The translations under genes were made by a program, and so were the position numbers. A stretch of DNA of 64,000 nt from Tritonibacter litoralis (lineage in GTDB: Bacteria; Pseudomonadota; Alphaproteobacteria; Rhodobacterales; Rhodobacteraceae): NCBI RefSeq assembly GCF_009496005.1, contig NZ_WIBF01000002.1:89503-153502 (forward strand). The letters are read 5' to 3'. Below the pieces are notes generated by a model, which did not search any database, was not told where the DNA came from, and saw only the letters and a program-made list of their open reading frames with translations. Positions 1-8,758 of this stretch are shown here, one piece after another; position 1 is the first letter of the stretch, and every line of letters begins with the position of its first letter.

Positions 1-99
1 TTCGGTCAGAGGGGCTGGTGGGTCTTCGCTTGGCAACAGTTCGTCCGTGCGCCGGATAAAGGCCCAGGTCTCTTCGTCGATGAGTTTTTCGTAGTTCAC
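1..99 (-). CDS. N-terminal fragment of a protein, possibly alpha/beta hydrolase (cut by window edge)
   Basis: Only the first 33 codons are in the window. The start is a GTG at 97-99, preceded by a strong AAGGAGGT ribosome binding site just upstream on the minus strand. The peptide begins VNYEKLIDEETWAFIRRT. This opening resembles alpha/beta hydrolases (acetyl esterase type) found next to acyl-CoA synthetases in related bacteria, but too little is present to prove the family. It lies 71 bases downstream of the acyl-CoA synthetase gene on the same strand and is probably its operon partner. Confidence 0.6.
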   Translation of the reverse strand, partial: MNYEKLIDEETWAFIRRTDELLPSEDPPAPLTE

Positions 100-170
100 C
101 GCACACCTCCTTAGGGATCCCTATGACGTTAGGGCAGAGATTGCGCGGTGAAAAGAAGTCTTTGCCCCAA

Positions 171-2057
171 TCAGATCGCATCCCACGGGCGGGTAAAGGC
201 GCCAAGGACATGGGACACACTGTCGCTGTCACTGCCGTTCAATGTGACCTGCGCCGCCAGACCCCGGTGTTTGTCATCCACCACATGGTCAACACGGGCC
301 GCCAAACCGGCTTCGGTCAAAGCGGCGTTGTAGACCCGCGTGATTGCCAGTTTGCGCAGATCCGGTTTGAAGACTTTGCCCACCGCAGTTTTCGGCAGGG
401 CGTCCAAAATGGTCAAATGTTTGGGGATCGCGGCGCGTTCGTGGATATGGACCTTGGAATAGTCCATCAGCTCAGCCTCGGTGACCTCGGCGCCATCCAC
501 CAGTTCCACATAGACGCAAGGCAATTCCCCCGCGTGGGCATCCGGCTGGCCAATGGCCCCGGCAAAGGCGACGGCTTCATGGCCCAGCACCGCCTCTTCG
601 ATCTCGGCCGGGTCGATATTGTGGCCACCCCGGATGATCAAATCCTTGGCCCGGCCTGTGATCCAAAGATAGCCGTCTTCGCCCATGCGTCCCAGATCGC
701 CGGTGCGCAGGTAAATGCCCTGATAATAGAGGTCCGCGTTTTTGGCAGCTTCGGTATATGTATGGCCCGGAAAGACGCCGGGGTTTGAGACACAGATTTC
801 ACCCACCTCGCCCACGGCGGCCTCTTGCAGCCCGTCCGCTGTGGATTGCACGATTTTAACATCCGTATAGGGAAACGGAATCCCAACCGAACCGATCTGT
901 TTTTCCCCCTCAACCGGGTTACAGGACACAAGGCAGGTGGCCTCGGTCAGCCCATAGCCTTCGACGATGTTCACGCCAGAGGTGGCTTGGAACCGGTTAA
1001 ACAGCTCAAGCGGCATCGGCGCTGAGCCCGAAAAGGCGATTTTCACAGAGGAGATATCCGCATCCACCGGGCGCTGCATCAAGGCTGAAACGGCCGTGGG
1101 CACCGTGATAATGAACGAGATTTTCCAGCGTTCGATCAGTTTCCAGAAATTATCAAACACACCTTCGCCGCGATACCCTTGGGGCGTTGGAAACACCACA
1201 TGCGCCCCCGAGGCCACGGCCGCCATCATGATCACATGGCAAGCAAAAACATGGAACATTGGCAAGGGGCACATGATGTTGTCGTTTTCTGAGAACAACA
1301 GCGTCGACCCGATCCATCCGTTGTAGATCAGGCCGGAATATTTGTGCTGCGCCACCTTTGGCATGCCGGTGGTGCCGCCGGTGTGGAAGTAACACGCCAC
1401 CCGGTCGCCGGTGCTGTCAGCGAACGCCAAAGTGGTCGGGTGTTTGCGCATCTCTTTGTTGAAACACAGGTAATCCGCATGGGCCAGATGCGCTTTGTCG
1501 GCCATCTTGGGGCGCAGGAATGGCACGATCCAGGACTTTGGCGGGGTCAGATAGCGGTTCAGATCGACCTCTAGCACCGTGTTCACATGGGGTGCGTGGC
1601 GCACGGCTTCGGCGACCTTTTGTGGCACATCGGTTTTCGGGAAAGGTTTCAGGGTCACCACAACTTTGGCATTGGTTTCCCGCAGGATCGAGGCGATCTG
1701 CTCTGGCTCCAGCAACGGGTTGATCGGGTTCACAATCCCCGCAACCGCACCACCCAAAAACGTATACAGCGCCTCGTTACAGTTTGGCAGCACATAGGCG
1801 ATGGTGTCCTCTTCCCCCACCCCCAGCGCGCGGAACATATTTGCGGCTTGGGTCACACGGGCGTGGAACTCCCGCCAATTCACCGTCTCGGCCTTGTCGG
1901 ATGGGCCAGAGAGCAGCTGATAGCTGACGGCTTTGTGGTCCGGGAATTTCCCCGCTGTCCGTGACAACAACCCATAGAGCGTCTCGGGCATGCCGCGCTC
2001 TTTGTATGTCATCTCACTTGCAAATTGGGCGCACGCTTCAGCGGTGGCAAATCCCAT
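171..2057 (-). CDS. AMP-dependent acyl-CoA synthetase
   Basis: 628-residue member of the acyl-adenylate-forming superfamily, expected to activate a carboxylic acid with ATP and join it to CoA in the cytoplasm. Visible motifs: the phosphate-binding loop HTGGTTGMPK at about residues 225-234, VEGYGLTEATC (A5), the YLRTGDLG / GRAKDLIIRGG hinge region and the C-terminal KTAVGKVFKPDLR with the catalytic lysine. Length is normal to slightly long for the family. An upstream in-frame ATG would add 11 residues, but the ATG at 2057 follows a GGGAGGAGAGGA ribosome binding site and is preferred. A probable hydrolase gene follows on the same strand. Substrate (fatty, aromatic or other acid) cannot be read from the sequence. 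Confidence 0.93.
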   Translation of the reverse strand: MGFATAEACAQFASEMTYKERGMPETLYGLLSRTAGKFPDHKAVSYQLLSGPSDKAETVNWREFHARVTQAANMFRALGVGEEDTIAYVLPNCNEALYTFLGGAVAGIVNPINPLLEPEQIASILRETNAKVVVTLKPFPKTDVPQKVAEAVRHAPHVNTVLEVDLNRYLTPPKSWIVPFLRPKMADKAHLAHADYLCFNKEMRKHPTTLAFADSTGDRVACYFHTGGTTGMPKVAQHKYSGLIYNGWIGSTLLFSENDNIMCPLPMFHVFACHVIMMAAVASGAHVVFPTPQGYRGEGVFDNFWKLIERWKISFIITVPTAVSALMQRPVDADISSVKIAFSGSAPMPLELFNRFQATSGVNIVEGYGLTEATCLVSCNPVEGEKQIGSVGIPFPYTDVKIVQSTADGLQEAAVGEVGEICVSNPGVFPGHTYTEAAKNADLYYQGIYLRTGDLGRMGEDGYLWITGRAKDLIIRGGHNIDPAEIEEAVLGHEAVAFAGAIGQPDAHAGELPCVYVELVDGAEVTEAELMDYSKVHIHERAAIPKHLTILDALPKTAVGKVFKPDLRKLAITRVYNAALTEAGLAARVDHVVDDKHRGLAAQVTLNGSDSDSVSHVLGAFTRPWDAI

Positions 2058-2243
2058 CCTGTCCTCTCCTCCCTCATTAACCGTCCCCAAGCCGCACCGT
2101 AAATGTGATGCAGTTGAGGATGTTTAGATCATAAATGCGAAAGTTCTGAAGCGCCAGCAAGGCGCGGCGCTACGTCAGCCAAAGGGCATAGCCGTGAAAA
2201 CGCCGCGTCACTTTTTGCAAAGAGGACTGGATTATGACTGTCG

Positions 2244-4043
2244 TTATTCTGCCGCCATACCGTCGGTAAATTGCAAGCGCGCGAGACGGGCATAAAGCCC
2301 GCCCTGGGCCACCAGCTGATCATGGGTGCCGATTGCAACAATGCGCCCGCCGTCCATGACCACAATCCGGTCAGCTTTTTTCACCGTGGCCAGACGGTGC
2401 GCCACCACCAATGTGGTACGTCCCTGGCTCAGCTCATCCACTGCGGCCTGCACCAGACGTTCGCTTTCGGCATCCAAGGCCGAGGTCGCCTCATCCAACA
2501 GAAGAACCGGTGCATCGCGCAGGATCGCGCGGGCGATGGCAATCCGCTGTTTCTGACCGCCCGACAGCATCACGCCGCGCTCCCCCAGGAAACTGTCGTA
2601 CCCTTCTGGCAGCGCCGCAATGAAGTCATGCGCAGCGGCGGCCTTGGCCGCTGCCTCGATCTCGGCATCCGTGGCATCGGGACGGCCAAAGCGGATGTTT
2701 TCGCGTGCCGAAGCGGCAAAGATCACCGGGCTTTGCGGAACCAATGCAATGGACTGGCGGAACACATCGCGCTGCATCCGGTTGAGCGCCACGCCGTCCA
2801 GCCGCACTTCGCCCTCGTTGGGATCATAATAGCGCTGCAGCAGTTGGATAATGGTCGTTTTGCCTGCACCAGAGGGGCCGACAAAGGCAACGGTTTCCCC
2901 CGGTGCAACGGTCAAAGACACATCGCCTAAGGCCACCGCATCCGGGCGCGCAGGATAGCGGAACGTCACGCCGTCAAACTCGATCTGCCCTTTTACGGGC
3001 TGCGGCAGCGGACGTGGCGCGTCGGGATCCTGAACGCTGTCTTTGGCTTCCAACAGCTCAACCAGACGTTCGGTGGCGCCGGCGGCGCGCTGCAGCTCGC
3101 TCCAGATCTCGGACAGGGCCGCGACCGATCCGGCGACCAGCACGGCATAGATCACAAACTGGACCAATGTGCCTTCGGTCATGGTGCCCGCGCGCACGTC
3201 ATTGGCACCGATCCACAACACACCCACCACGCCGGAGAACACCAGGAAGATCACGATCACGGTCAAATAGGCCCGCGTACGGATGCGCCGCTGCGAGCTG
3301 TCAAAGGCGGTCTCGGTCAGCTCATCAAACTGGCGACGGCTGATCGCTTCATGGGTAAAGGCCTGAACGGTCTGCACCGCCGCCAAGGCCTCACCCGCGT
3401 TGCCAGATGAGGCTGCAATCCAGTCCTGGTTCTCGCGGCTGATCACCCGCAAACGCCGCCCCAAGGTCATAATCGGCACCACAACGGCGGGCACGATCAA
3501 CAGAACCAGCAACGTCAGCTTGGCCGAGGTGAGCAGCATCAACACCAAGCCACCCATAAAGATCAGCAGGTTGCGCAGGGCAATCGATGCCGACGAACCC
3601 AGCACAGATTGGATCAGCGTCGTGTCGGTGGTAATCCGGCTCAGCACTTCACCGGTCAGGATGTTTTCAAAAAACGCGGGGCTCATGCCGATGACGCGGT
3701 CAAACACGGCTTTGCGAATGTCGGCCACCACCCGTTCACCCAGGCGGGTCACCAACGTATAGCGCAGGCCGGTGCCAACCGCCAAAAGCGCCGCGATCCC
3801 CAATGCGGCCAGGAAATAATGGTTCAGCAGCGCCGCCTCGGAAAACCGGAAGTTATCCACCACCCGGCGCACAGCCAGCGGCAGGGTCAAGGACACGCCC
3901 GCCGTCAAAACCAGTGCCGCCAAAGCCCCAAGGATCAACAGGCTGTAGGGTTTCATAAACGGCCACAAGGCCCGAAGCACGCCAATTTTCTTTGAGCCTT
4001 CACGCTCGTCCTGTGCACCCGGGGCTGCCTGTCGTCTGGCCAT
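2244..4043 (-). CDS. ABC exporter, fused permease and ATPase (ABCB/MsbA-like half transporter)
   Basis: 599 residues: an N-terminal six-helix transmembrane domain (about 20-310) and a C-terminal nucleotide-binding domain with Walker A GPSGAGKTT, signature LSGGQKQRIAIARAIL, Walker B VLLLDEATSALD and H-loop VVAHRLATV. Such proteins work as homodimers in the inner membrane and export lipids, peptides or drugs; the cargo here is unknown. The ATG at 4043 follows GAGGGAG at good spacing; an in-frame start 13 codons upstream has no such site. The leader between this start and tRNA-Gly carries a three-unit hairpin array (4066-4139). Confidence 0.92.
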   Translation of the reverse strand: MARRQAAPGAQDEREGSKKIGVLRALWPFMKPYSLLILGALAALVLTAGVSLTLPLAVRRVVDNFRFSEAALLNHYFLAALGIAALLAVGTGLRYTLVTRLGERVVADIRKAVFDRVIGMSPAFFENILTGEVLSRITTDTTLIQSVLGSSASIALRNLLIFMGGLVLMLLTSAKLTLLVLLIVPAVVVPIMTLGRRLRVISRENQDWIAASSGNAGEALAAVQTVQAFTHEAISRRQFDELTETAFDSSQRRIRTRAYLTVIVIFLVFSGVVGVLWIGANDVRAGTMTEGTLVQFVIYAVLVAGSVAALSEIWSELQRAAGATERLVELLEAKDSVQDPDAPRPLPQPVKGQIEFDGVTFRYPARPDAVALGDVSLTVAPGETVAFVGPSGAGKTTIIQLLQRYYDPNEGEVRLDGVALNRMQRDVFRQSIALVPQSPVIFAASARENIRFGRPDATDAEIEAAAKAAAAHDFIAALPEGYDSFLGERGVMLSGGQKQRIAIARAILRDAPVLLLDEATSALDAESERLVQAAVDELSQGRTTLVVAHRLATVKKADRIVVMDGGRIVAIGTHDQLVAQGGLYARLARLQFTDGMAAE

Positions 4044-4065
4044 GGTGGCTCCCTCAATTCCTGCA

Positions 4066-4139
4066 GAGCCGCAACGGCTCACTCACGTCCCAGCTGGGCC
4101 GCAAGGGCCCGCAAAGTCCCATTTGAACCACAATGGTCC
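4066..4139 (-). repeat. Three tandem ~30-nt units, each a 15-nt hairpin with TTG loop
   Basis: Hairpins at 4066-4080, 4096-4110 and 4125-4139 start 30 and 29 bases apart. Each has two 6-base arms around a 3-base loop, TTG when read on the minus strand. The first is a perfect 6-bp stem; the other two have one mismatch each. Arm sequences differ between units but mostly still pair. A shared GGGAC segment separates units. The array is 23-96 bases upstream of the ABC exporter start, so it would be in its leader RNA. Confidence 0.7.
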
Positions 4140-4272
4140 AAGAAAGTCATATGTGTCATGGCCATGTCGCCCCCCAAGGTCAAGCGGCCAAGTGCCGCGC
4201 ACGACCAAAGACCAAGAATTGCGACCTCAAAAAGGCGCGGCCAAAGACATAAAACTGAACCCTGTGGAATTC

Positions 4273-4346
4273 TGGAGCGGGTAGAGGGAATCGAACCCTC
4301 ACCTTAAGCTTGGAAGGCTCTTATGATACCATTTCACCATACCCGC
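4273..4346 (-). tRNA. tRNA-Gly (anticodon TCC)
   Basis: Cloverleaf on the minus strand: acceptor GCGGGTA pairs with TACCCGC, anticodon loop CTTCCAA gives anticodon TCC, and the T arm reads AGGGTTCGATTCCCT. The CCA end is encoded (4273-4275). It lies upstream of, and in the same direction as, the ABC exporter gene. Confidence 0.96.
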
Positions 4347-4567
4347 TCAGATGTGAGCGATGGTTTATGTGAAGCTTTGGCGAAGGTCAACCAACTAATT
4401 TGCCAGTTTTTTCTGCCGCCTGTAATTTTGTGATCTATGATCTAGGGATCTCTGTCAGGCCGCTGTTGCATCCATTGTAACCGCTTGACAGAGCGGCCGT
4501 TGTTCTTACCTCTGTACCGTCAGAATTAAACACAAACAGCCACGACCCCTCGTCAAAGGAACCACCA

Positions 4568-5263
4568 GTGCCCACCGCCATCCTCGTGTCGCATGGCCAG
4601 CCCTCCGCGCCGGAAGCCCCCGAAGCGGCTTTGGCCGCACTTGCGCGAGATGTGGCGGCTGAACTGCCAGAGTGGGACATCCGATCTGCAACCTTGTCAA
4701 CGCCCGGTCGGCTAGAGGATGTGGCCCGTGACGGCGCGATGGTTTTTCCATTCTTTATGGCAAGTGGCTGGTTCACCACCAAAGTCCTGCCCCGCCGTTT
4801 GGGTGAGACAAAAACGCGGATTTTGCAACCTTTTGGGCTGGACCCCAATCTGCCTGCCCTTGCGGCGGATGCCGTACGGGATGTGATCGCGCAACAGTCC
4901 TGGTCCGTTGCCGATGTCAGTGTTTTGTTGGCCGCCCATGGCTCTGCCCGCGGTCCTCATGCGGCGGCAGCGGCGTTCTCCTTTGCAAAGGCGCTGTCCG
5001 CTGCCCTGCCCGGCCCCCGCATCAACTGCGGCTTTGTCGAACAAGCCCCCCGCATCCGCGACGCCGCCGCCCCCTTGCCAGGTCAAAGCCTCTGCCTGCC
5101 GTTTTTTGCCCAGGCTGGCGATCACGTGCGCGATGACGTCCCCGAAGCCCTCGGCCAAGCAGCCTTCCAAGGCATCCCCCTACCCGTGGTCGGCGCTCTG
5201 CCCGGTGTCGCCACCTTGATCGCCCAAGGATTAAGATCCGCCCGGTCAGACTCCAGTTCGTAA
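4568..5263 (+). CDS. CbiX/SirB-like chelatase family protein
   Basis: 231 residues with two similar halves: TAILVSHGQPSAP near the N terminus and VSVLLAAHGSARGP near residue 120, the two His-containing signatures of the CbiX/SirB class II chelatase fold. Members insert Co or Fe into sirohydrochlorin, but some family members in Rhodobacteraceae have no proven substrate and no cobalamin genes are adjacent here. Starts at GTG after AAAGGA. It stands alone between tRNA-Gly and tRNA-Cys. Confidence 0.8.
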   Translation: MPTAILVSHGQPSAPEAPEAALAALARDVAAELPEWDIRSATLSTPGRLEDVARDGAMVFPFFMASGWFTTKVLPRRLGETKTRILQPFGLDPNLPALAADAVRDVIAQQSWSVADVSVLLAAHGSARGPHAAAAAFSFAKALSAALPGPRINCGFVEQAPRIRDAAAPLPGQSLCLPFFAQAGDHVRDDVPEALGQAAFQGIPLPVVGALPGVATLIAQGLRSARSDSSS

Positions 5264-5360
5264 GAGCTTGTCCAAGCACGACAGTTTTTTAACGGATCGG
5301 GCAAAACCCCCTTGCACCTCCCCCAAGCATGTGATTAATCACGCCCTACACCACCGGTAA

Positions 5361-5434
5361 GGCGAGTTGGCGGAGTGGTGACGCAGCGGATTGCAAATCC
5401 GTGTACACCGGTTCGATTCCGGTACTCGCCTCCA
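5361..5434 (+). tRNA. tRNA-Cys (anticodon GCA)
   Basis: Acceptor GGCGAGT pairs with ACTCGCC, the anticodon loop ATTGCAAAT gives GCA, the T arm is CCGGTTCGATTCCGG and CCA is encoded at 5432-5434. An integrase remnant begins 62 bases downstream, so the 3' end of this gene is the likely attachment site of a lost element. Confidence 0.96.
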
Positions 5435-5496
5435 TTTAAAAACAATCACTTACATCACTCCTTGCCGTGTTTGGAGCCCCGCGTTTACAGGGGCGT

Positions 5497-6009
5497 TTAC
5501 ATTTTTGTGTCTTGAGACAGTGATTTTGCTCGATTGAGCTTGCGCAGAACCGCATCGCTTTCGTCCGGACTAACCTGCGCATAATGCTCGAATACCTGCG
5601 CCGCGTAGCGAACCGACCACCCCATCAGCACCGCAATCTGGCGCAAAGACAGATCGGCATTTAGCAATCTTGTCGCGGCTGTCCCGCGTGTATCAGACAG
5701 AGTCTTCTCCCTACCGTCGATCCAAGGGGGGATCTGAGCTTCGCGCAGCCACTTGGTGATCTGGTTCGATGCCCAACGGGCCGTCAAAGGTCCGCCAAGC
5801 TCTGACACCAGCAACACCTCTTGGCCTTCCGGCGTCTCTGCGATCAATTTCTCGAGGGCTGACATGGCAGGGATATATGCGTTTTGGCCGCGCTTACTGG
5901 TCCTGAATCGAAGACGTTTGCCATGCGGTGTGTCTAAGAACTGGTCCATTTTGACCTGAACCAGATCGGCCGCTCGCAAGCAGGTTTCGCATCCGGCGTT
6001 CAGGATCCT
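5497..6009 (-). pseudogene. Tyrosine recombinase (phage-type integrase), C-terminal fragment
   Basis: About 170 codons of the catalytic domain remain. Visible parts: the box around the first Arg (ETCLRAADLVQV), DTRGTAATRLL around the second Arg, LMGWS, and FEHYAQV with the nucleophile Tyr. The family is normally 320-420 residues, so the N-terminal half (arm-binding and core-binding domains) is missing. The reading frame runs in from about 6009, where it meets a transporter fragment on the other strand. Position next to tRNA-Cys fits site-specific integration followed by deletion. Confidence 0.85.
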
Positions 6010-6019
6010 TTGGACCCAC

Positions 6020-6478
6020 AGGGGTGCATGTTTTGGCCTGTTCTGGGCCGTGCTGAACGGAGGACTATTCGTTCTCTATATTATCCTTGGCCACAAGATT
6101 TCCGAAGGCGGCGCATCGGGCGGTGTGGAACTTCTGGGCGCGGCTATGACTGCGGCCTTCCTCTTCGTTACACCAATCGGTTTTCTGCAAGCGATCAACG
6201 CCTTCGGCGCGCCGCTTATAGTTCAGGCCGGAATTGGGGTCGGTACCTGCTCCTCCGTCATCCCCTATGTATGCGATCAGCTCGCAATGGCCCGCCTGCC
6301 GCGAGCCAGCTTCGCGTTCCTGCTCACGCTACTTCCTGCGACTGCCACTATCATCGGTGTTATCGTCCTGCGCCAGATTCCGAGCGCCGTGGACGTCTGG
6401 GGCGTTGCACTGGTCATGATCGGCGTGGCCGTTCACAAACCGGTGCCGATTCCGGTCGCTGCGGCGAATGGGAACTGA
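6020..6478 (+). pseudogene. EamA/DMT-family transporter, C-terminal fragment
   Basis: About 150 codons with four to five hydrophobic segments and the pattern of the second EamA repeat (LYIILGHKISEGGASG, then SSVIPYVCDQLAMARLPRASFAFLLTLLPATATIIG). The family normally has about 290 residues and ten helices, so the first half is lost. The frame is open upstream of the GTG at 6050 back to the junction with the integrase fragment. Probably non-functional. It may be a relic of the inserted element or of the flanking genome. Confidence 0.75.
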
Positions 6479-6733
6479 AACCGCTCGTTCAACGCTCCCT
6501 GACAAATGAGCAGGGTGGGCTCGGAGATGACTTCCGCGGCTCAGCGCGTGAAAGTCTCCTTTGATGGCTGCTCTACCCTAGCCAGCCGTTGAAGCGCCGC
6601 AAACGTTTGCCCGGACTGCGGGACTTTGCGGACTTTCGTCGCTGTCTTTCCAACGTCAGCTATATGGATGATCCTGTTCTGCGAGATGCCAACGGACCGC
6701 AAAAGACTGTTTGCTAGGTACATTTCGAAGAGT

Positions 6734-7093
6734 TCAATGGTCTGCTTCTGAATTGGCAGCGCCTATTTTCTCTTTGATGTAGGCCTTTGACCACTCCTCC
6801 AGCTGCGCCAGAAGCGGTTTGAGTGCGGCGCCGTGTTCACTCAGCGAATATTCAACCTTCGGGGGGACCACTGGGTAAACGGTTCGGACAATAATGTCAT
6901 ATTTCTCCAAGTCACGGAGCTGCTTCGTGAGCATGCGCTGCGTGATATCGGGTATGGTTTTGTGTAGCTCGCCAAAGCGCATTGTGCGTTGACAAAGGCA
7001 CCACAGGATCATGCCTTTCCATTTCCCACCAATTATGCCCAAAGCGGTTTCAGTCGGGCAGAACAATTGTTCTTCTTTGAAGAGATCGGCCAT
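6734..7093 (-). CDS. HxlR-family transcriptional regulator
   Basis: 119 residues, normal for the family. The winged helix-turn-helix is visible as IIGGKWKGMILWCL, MRFGELHKTIPDITQRMLTKQLRDLE and the wing IVRTVYPVVPPKVEYSLSEHG. HxlR proteins often sense electrophiles or oxidants through cysteines; Cys12, Cys32 and Cys34 are candidates. The gene is divergent from an old yellow enzyme gene, the usual arrangement for this pair, and an inverted repeat lies between them. Confidence 0.93.
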   Translation of the reverse strand: MADLFKEEQLFCPTETALGIIGGKWKGMILWCLCQRTMRFGELHKTIPDITQRMLTKQLRDLEKYDIIVRTVYPVVPPKVEYSLSEHGAALKPLLAQLEEWSKAYIKEKIGAANSEADH

Positions 7094-7107
7094 AGCAGCT
7101 CCTTACT

Positions 7108-7123
7108 TACATTTTTGTATGTA
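7108..7123. promoter_or_regulatory. Inverted repeat, candidate HxlR operator
   Basis: TACAT at 7108-7112 and ATGTA at 7119-7123 form a perfect inverted repeat with a 6-base spacer. It is 15 bases upstream of the HxlR start and about 80 bases before the old yellow enzyme start, well placed to control both divergent genes. Confidence 0.6.
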
Positions 7124-7202
7124 TATGCCTTTTTTGTGCATTCTTGCAGCAATTGCATGCTATTTCTATTTCTGCGTCATAGACAATAGGAAGCAGAGAT
7201 CT

Positions 7203-8324
7203 ATGACACAGACAGCAAACACCCACCCCGCCTTGAACACTGGCTCCATCCAAAACTTGGAACTTGCAAATCGCTACGTTCTTGCCCCGATGTCACGTGC
7301 CAGCGCGACCGAGGATGGCGTGCCGACAGCCGAGATGGCCGAGTACTATGCGCGTTTCGCAAAAGGCGGATTTGGGTTGCTCATCGCAGAAGGCGCCTAT
7401 CCCGATACAACCTTTTCACAGGCTTATTCCAATCAACCTGGTTTGTGCACAGACGCGCAGCAGGAAGGATGGCGGCAAGTCGTAGAAGCCGTTCATGCCC
7501 AGGGCAGCAAAATAGTTCTCCAGCTGATCCATGCGGGGGCCGTGTCTCAAGTGGTGGATGTTCCGCACGGGCCATCCCCTATTCGCCCAGAAGGACATAT
7601 GCTGCAAATGTACGGCACCAAGCAGGGACCCTACGAAGAACCAGCCGAGCTTTGCGAAAAAGATATTGCAGCCCTCAAAGCGGGCTTTGTCCAAGCCGCC
7701 AAACGGGCCGAAAAAGCAGGCTTTGACGGCGTAGAAATTCACTGCGCAAATGGATATCTATTGGACCAGTTCCTGACACCCGAGACCAACCTTCGAAACG
7801 CGCCATATGGAGGGTCTGTTGAAAACCGCATCCGATTGACGTGTGAGATAATTGCAGAGGTTCGGGCCATTTGCCGCCAAGATTTTGTTACCGGCGTGCG
7901 TCTATCTCAGGCAAAGGCGACACAACCCGATTATTTTTGGATGGGTGGACTGGACGATGCACGCGTTATCTTCTCGGCTGTGGCCGAAGCTGGTGCCAGT
8001 TTCATTCATTTTGCCAGCGAGCGGAACGGCTATTTCTACCATAGCAGCACCAAAGATGGTGTCCGTCTAACCAAGCTTGCGCGTGAAATAACGGGGTTAC
8101 CTGTTATTGCCAATGGGGGACTTGAAGACTTCAGCCTCTCAGCACAAATTTTGTCGGAAGGGGAGGCTGATTTTCTCGCTATCGGAAAGTCAGCAATGTG
8201 CAATCCAGATCTTCCAAACCGAATTGCTAACCAGCAGTTGCTAAAGGACTTCACCTTTGAAGTGTTCTCCTACGGAATCCAAGTTTCTGGCCAGCTCAAA
8301 TGGGAGGCTGAGCAATCAGCCTAA
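7203..8324 (+). CDS. Old yellow enzyme family flavin oxidoreductase (alkene reductase)
   Basis: 373 residues forming a TIM barrel that binds FMN and uses NAD(P)H to reduce activated double bonds. Visible: NRYVLAPMSRASA near the N terminus, VLQLIHAG (residues 105-112), the substrate-binding pair His180/Asn183 in VEIHCANGYLLDQFL, PYGGSVENR and the phosphate-binding end VIANGG. ORF extension upstream is open, but ATG 7203 is chosen because the family starts a few residues before TGSIQNLELANR. Divergent from the HxlR gene and probably induced by electrophiles through it. Confidence 0.93.
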   Translation: MTQTANTHPALNTGSIQNLELANRYVLAPMSRASATEDGVPTAEMAEYYARFAKGGFGLLIAEGAYPDTTFSQAYSNQPGLCTDAQQEGWRQVVEAVHAQGSKIVLQLIHAGAVSQVVDVPHGPSPIRPEGHMLQMYGTKQGPYEEPAELCEKDIAALKAGFVQAAKRAEKAGFDGVEIHCANGYLLDQFLTPETNLRNAPYGGSVENRIRLTCEIIAEVRAICRQDFVTGVRLSQAKATQPDYFWMGGLDDARVIFSAVAEAGASFIHFASERNGYFYHSSTKDGVRLTKLAREITGLPVIANGGLEDFSLSAQILSEGEADFLAIGKSAMCNPDLPNRIANQQLLKDFTFEVFSYGIQVSGQLKWEAEQSA

Positions 8325-8604
8325 CAAATTAAAGGGCTACACCGGCTTACCACTATTCAGAATAAGGCGGTGTTGCATCGCACACGCTGCGACCTGGCGC
8401 TGTTCCAGAGTTGAGGATAAGGCTCACGCGGAAGAAATTCCAAATGTAAGAATTGAGAAGTGGGCAAAGAACAAAGCGGCCGTTGAAGTGTCTTGCAGCA
8501 TCAGTAAATTTGGGCTCAAATCGGACTTGCGGCGTTGCGGCAGGCAGACCTTAACCTCCTAGGCTTCGGCGCGACCAAACGGATGGCCACTGTCATCAAA
8601 TCTT
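8325..8604. other. Intergenic stretch without recognisable gene
   Basis: No reading frame here has a recognisable product or a convincing ribosome binding site. The stretch leads into a GMC oxidoreductase relic and is probably decayed DNA. Confidence 0.5.
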
Positions 8605-8730
8605 GCCCGCCCCATATATTATCGATGCGTCTTTGGTCGCAAGGAAATCTACCTAACCTTGGTCAGAATTTACAAGACCACTTCTCACCTCAGATCACCC
8701 GCCTTATCGAGCGACCCTTTTTAAAGGAGA
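8605..8730 (+). pseudogene. Short GMC oxidoreductase relic
   Basis: About 40 codons read HILSMRLWSQGNLPNLGQNL followed by QDHF. LP-x-(L/V)G-x-NLQDH is the conserved segment in the FAD domain of GMC (choline/alcohol dehydrogenase) enzymes. Nothing else of the roughly 540-residue protein is visible. This is a weak but specific match. Confidence 0.45.
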
Positions 8731-8746
8731 GTTCCAAAAGGGTCGC
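8711..8746 (-). terminator. Perfect 11-bp hairpin after dctP
   Basis: Arms 8711-8721 and 8736-8746 (GCGACCCTTTT and its complement) enclose 14 bases, 12 bases past the stop of the TRAP binding-protein gene. There is no clear U-tract on that strand, so it may act as an RNA-stabilising 3' hairpin or terminator; it could also be an end of a lost element. Confidence 0.5.
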
Positions 8747-8758
8747 CTAGGTTATCGC

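Noticed and set aside
4066-4139. CRISPR-like repeat array
   Set aside because: Units are only about 30 bases, imperfect, without separate unique spacers, and no cas gene is present.
6010-6564. 184-codon plus-strand frame
   Set aside because: Out-of-frame reading of the EamA fragment, Arg-rich and without similarity.
5361-8758. Direct repeat of the tRNA-Cys 3' end as a second attachment site
   Set aside because: I looked for a copy of the last 20 bases of the tRNA downstream and saw none, so the far end of the element cannot be placed.
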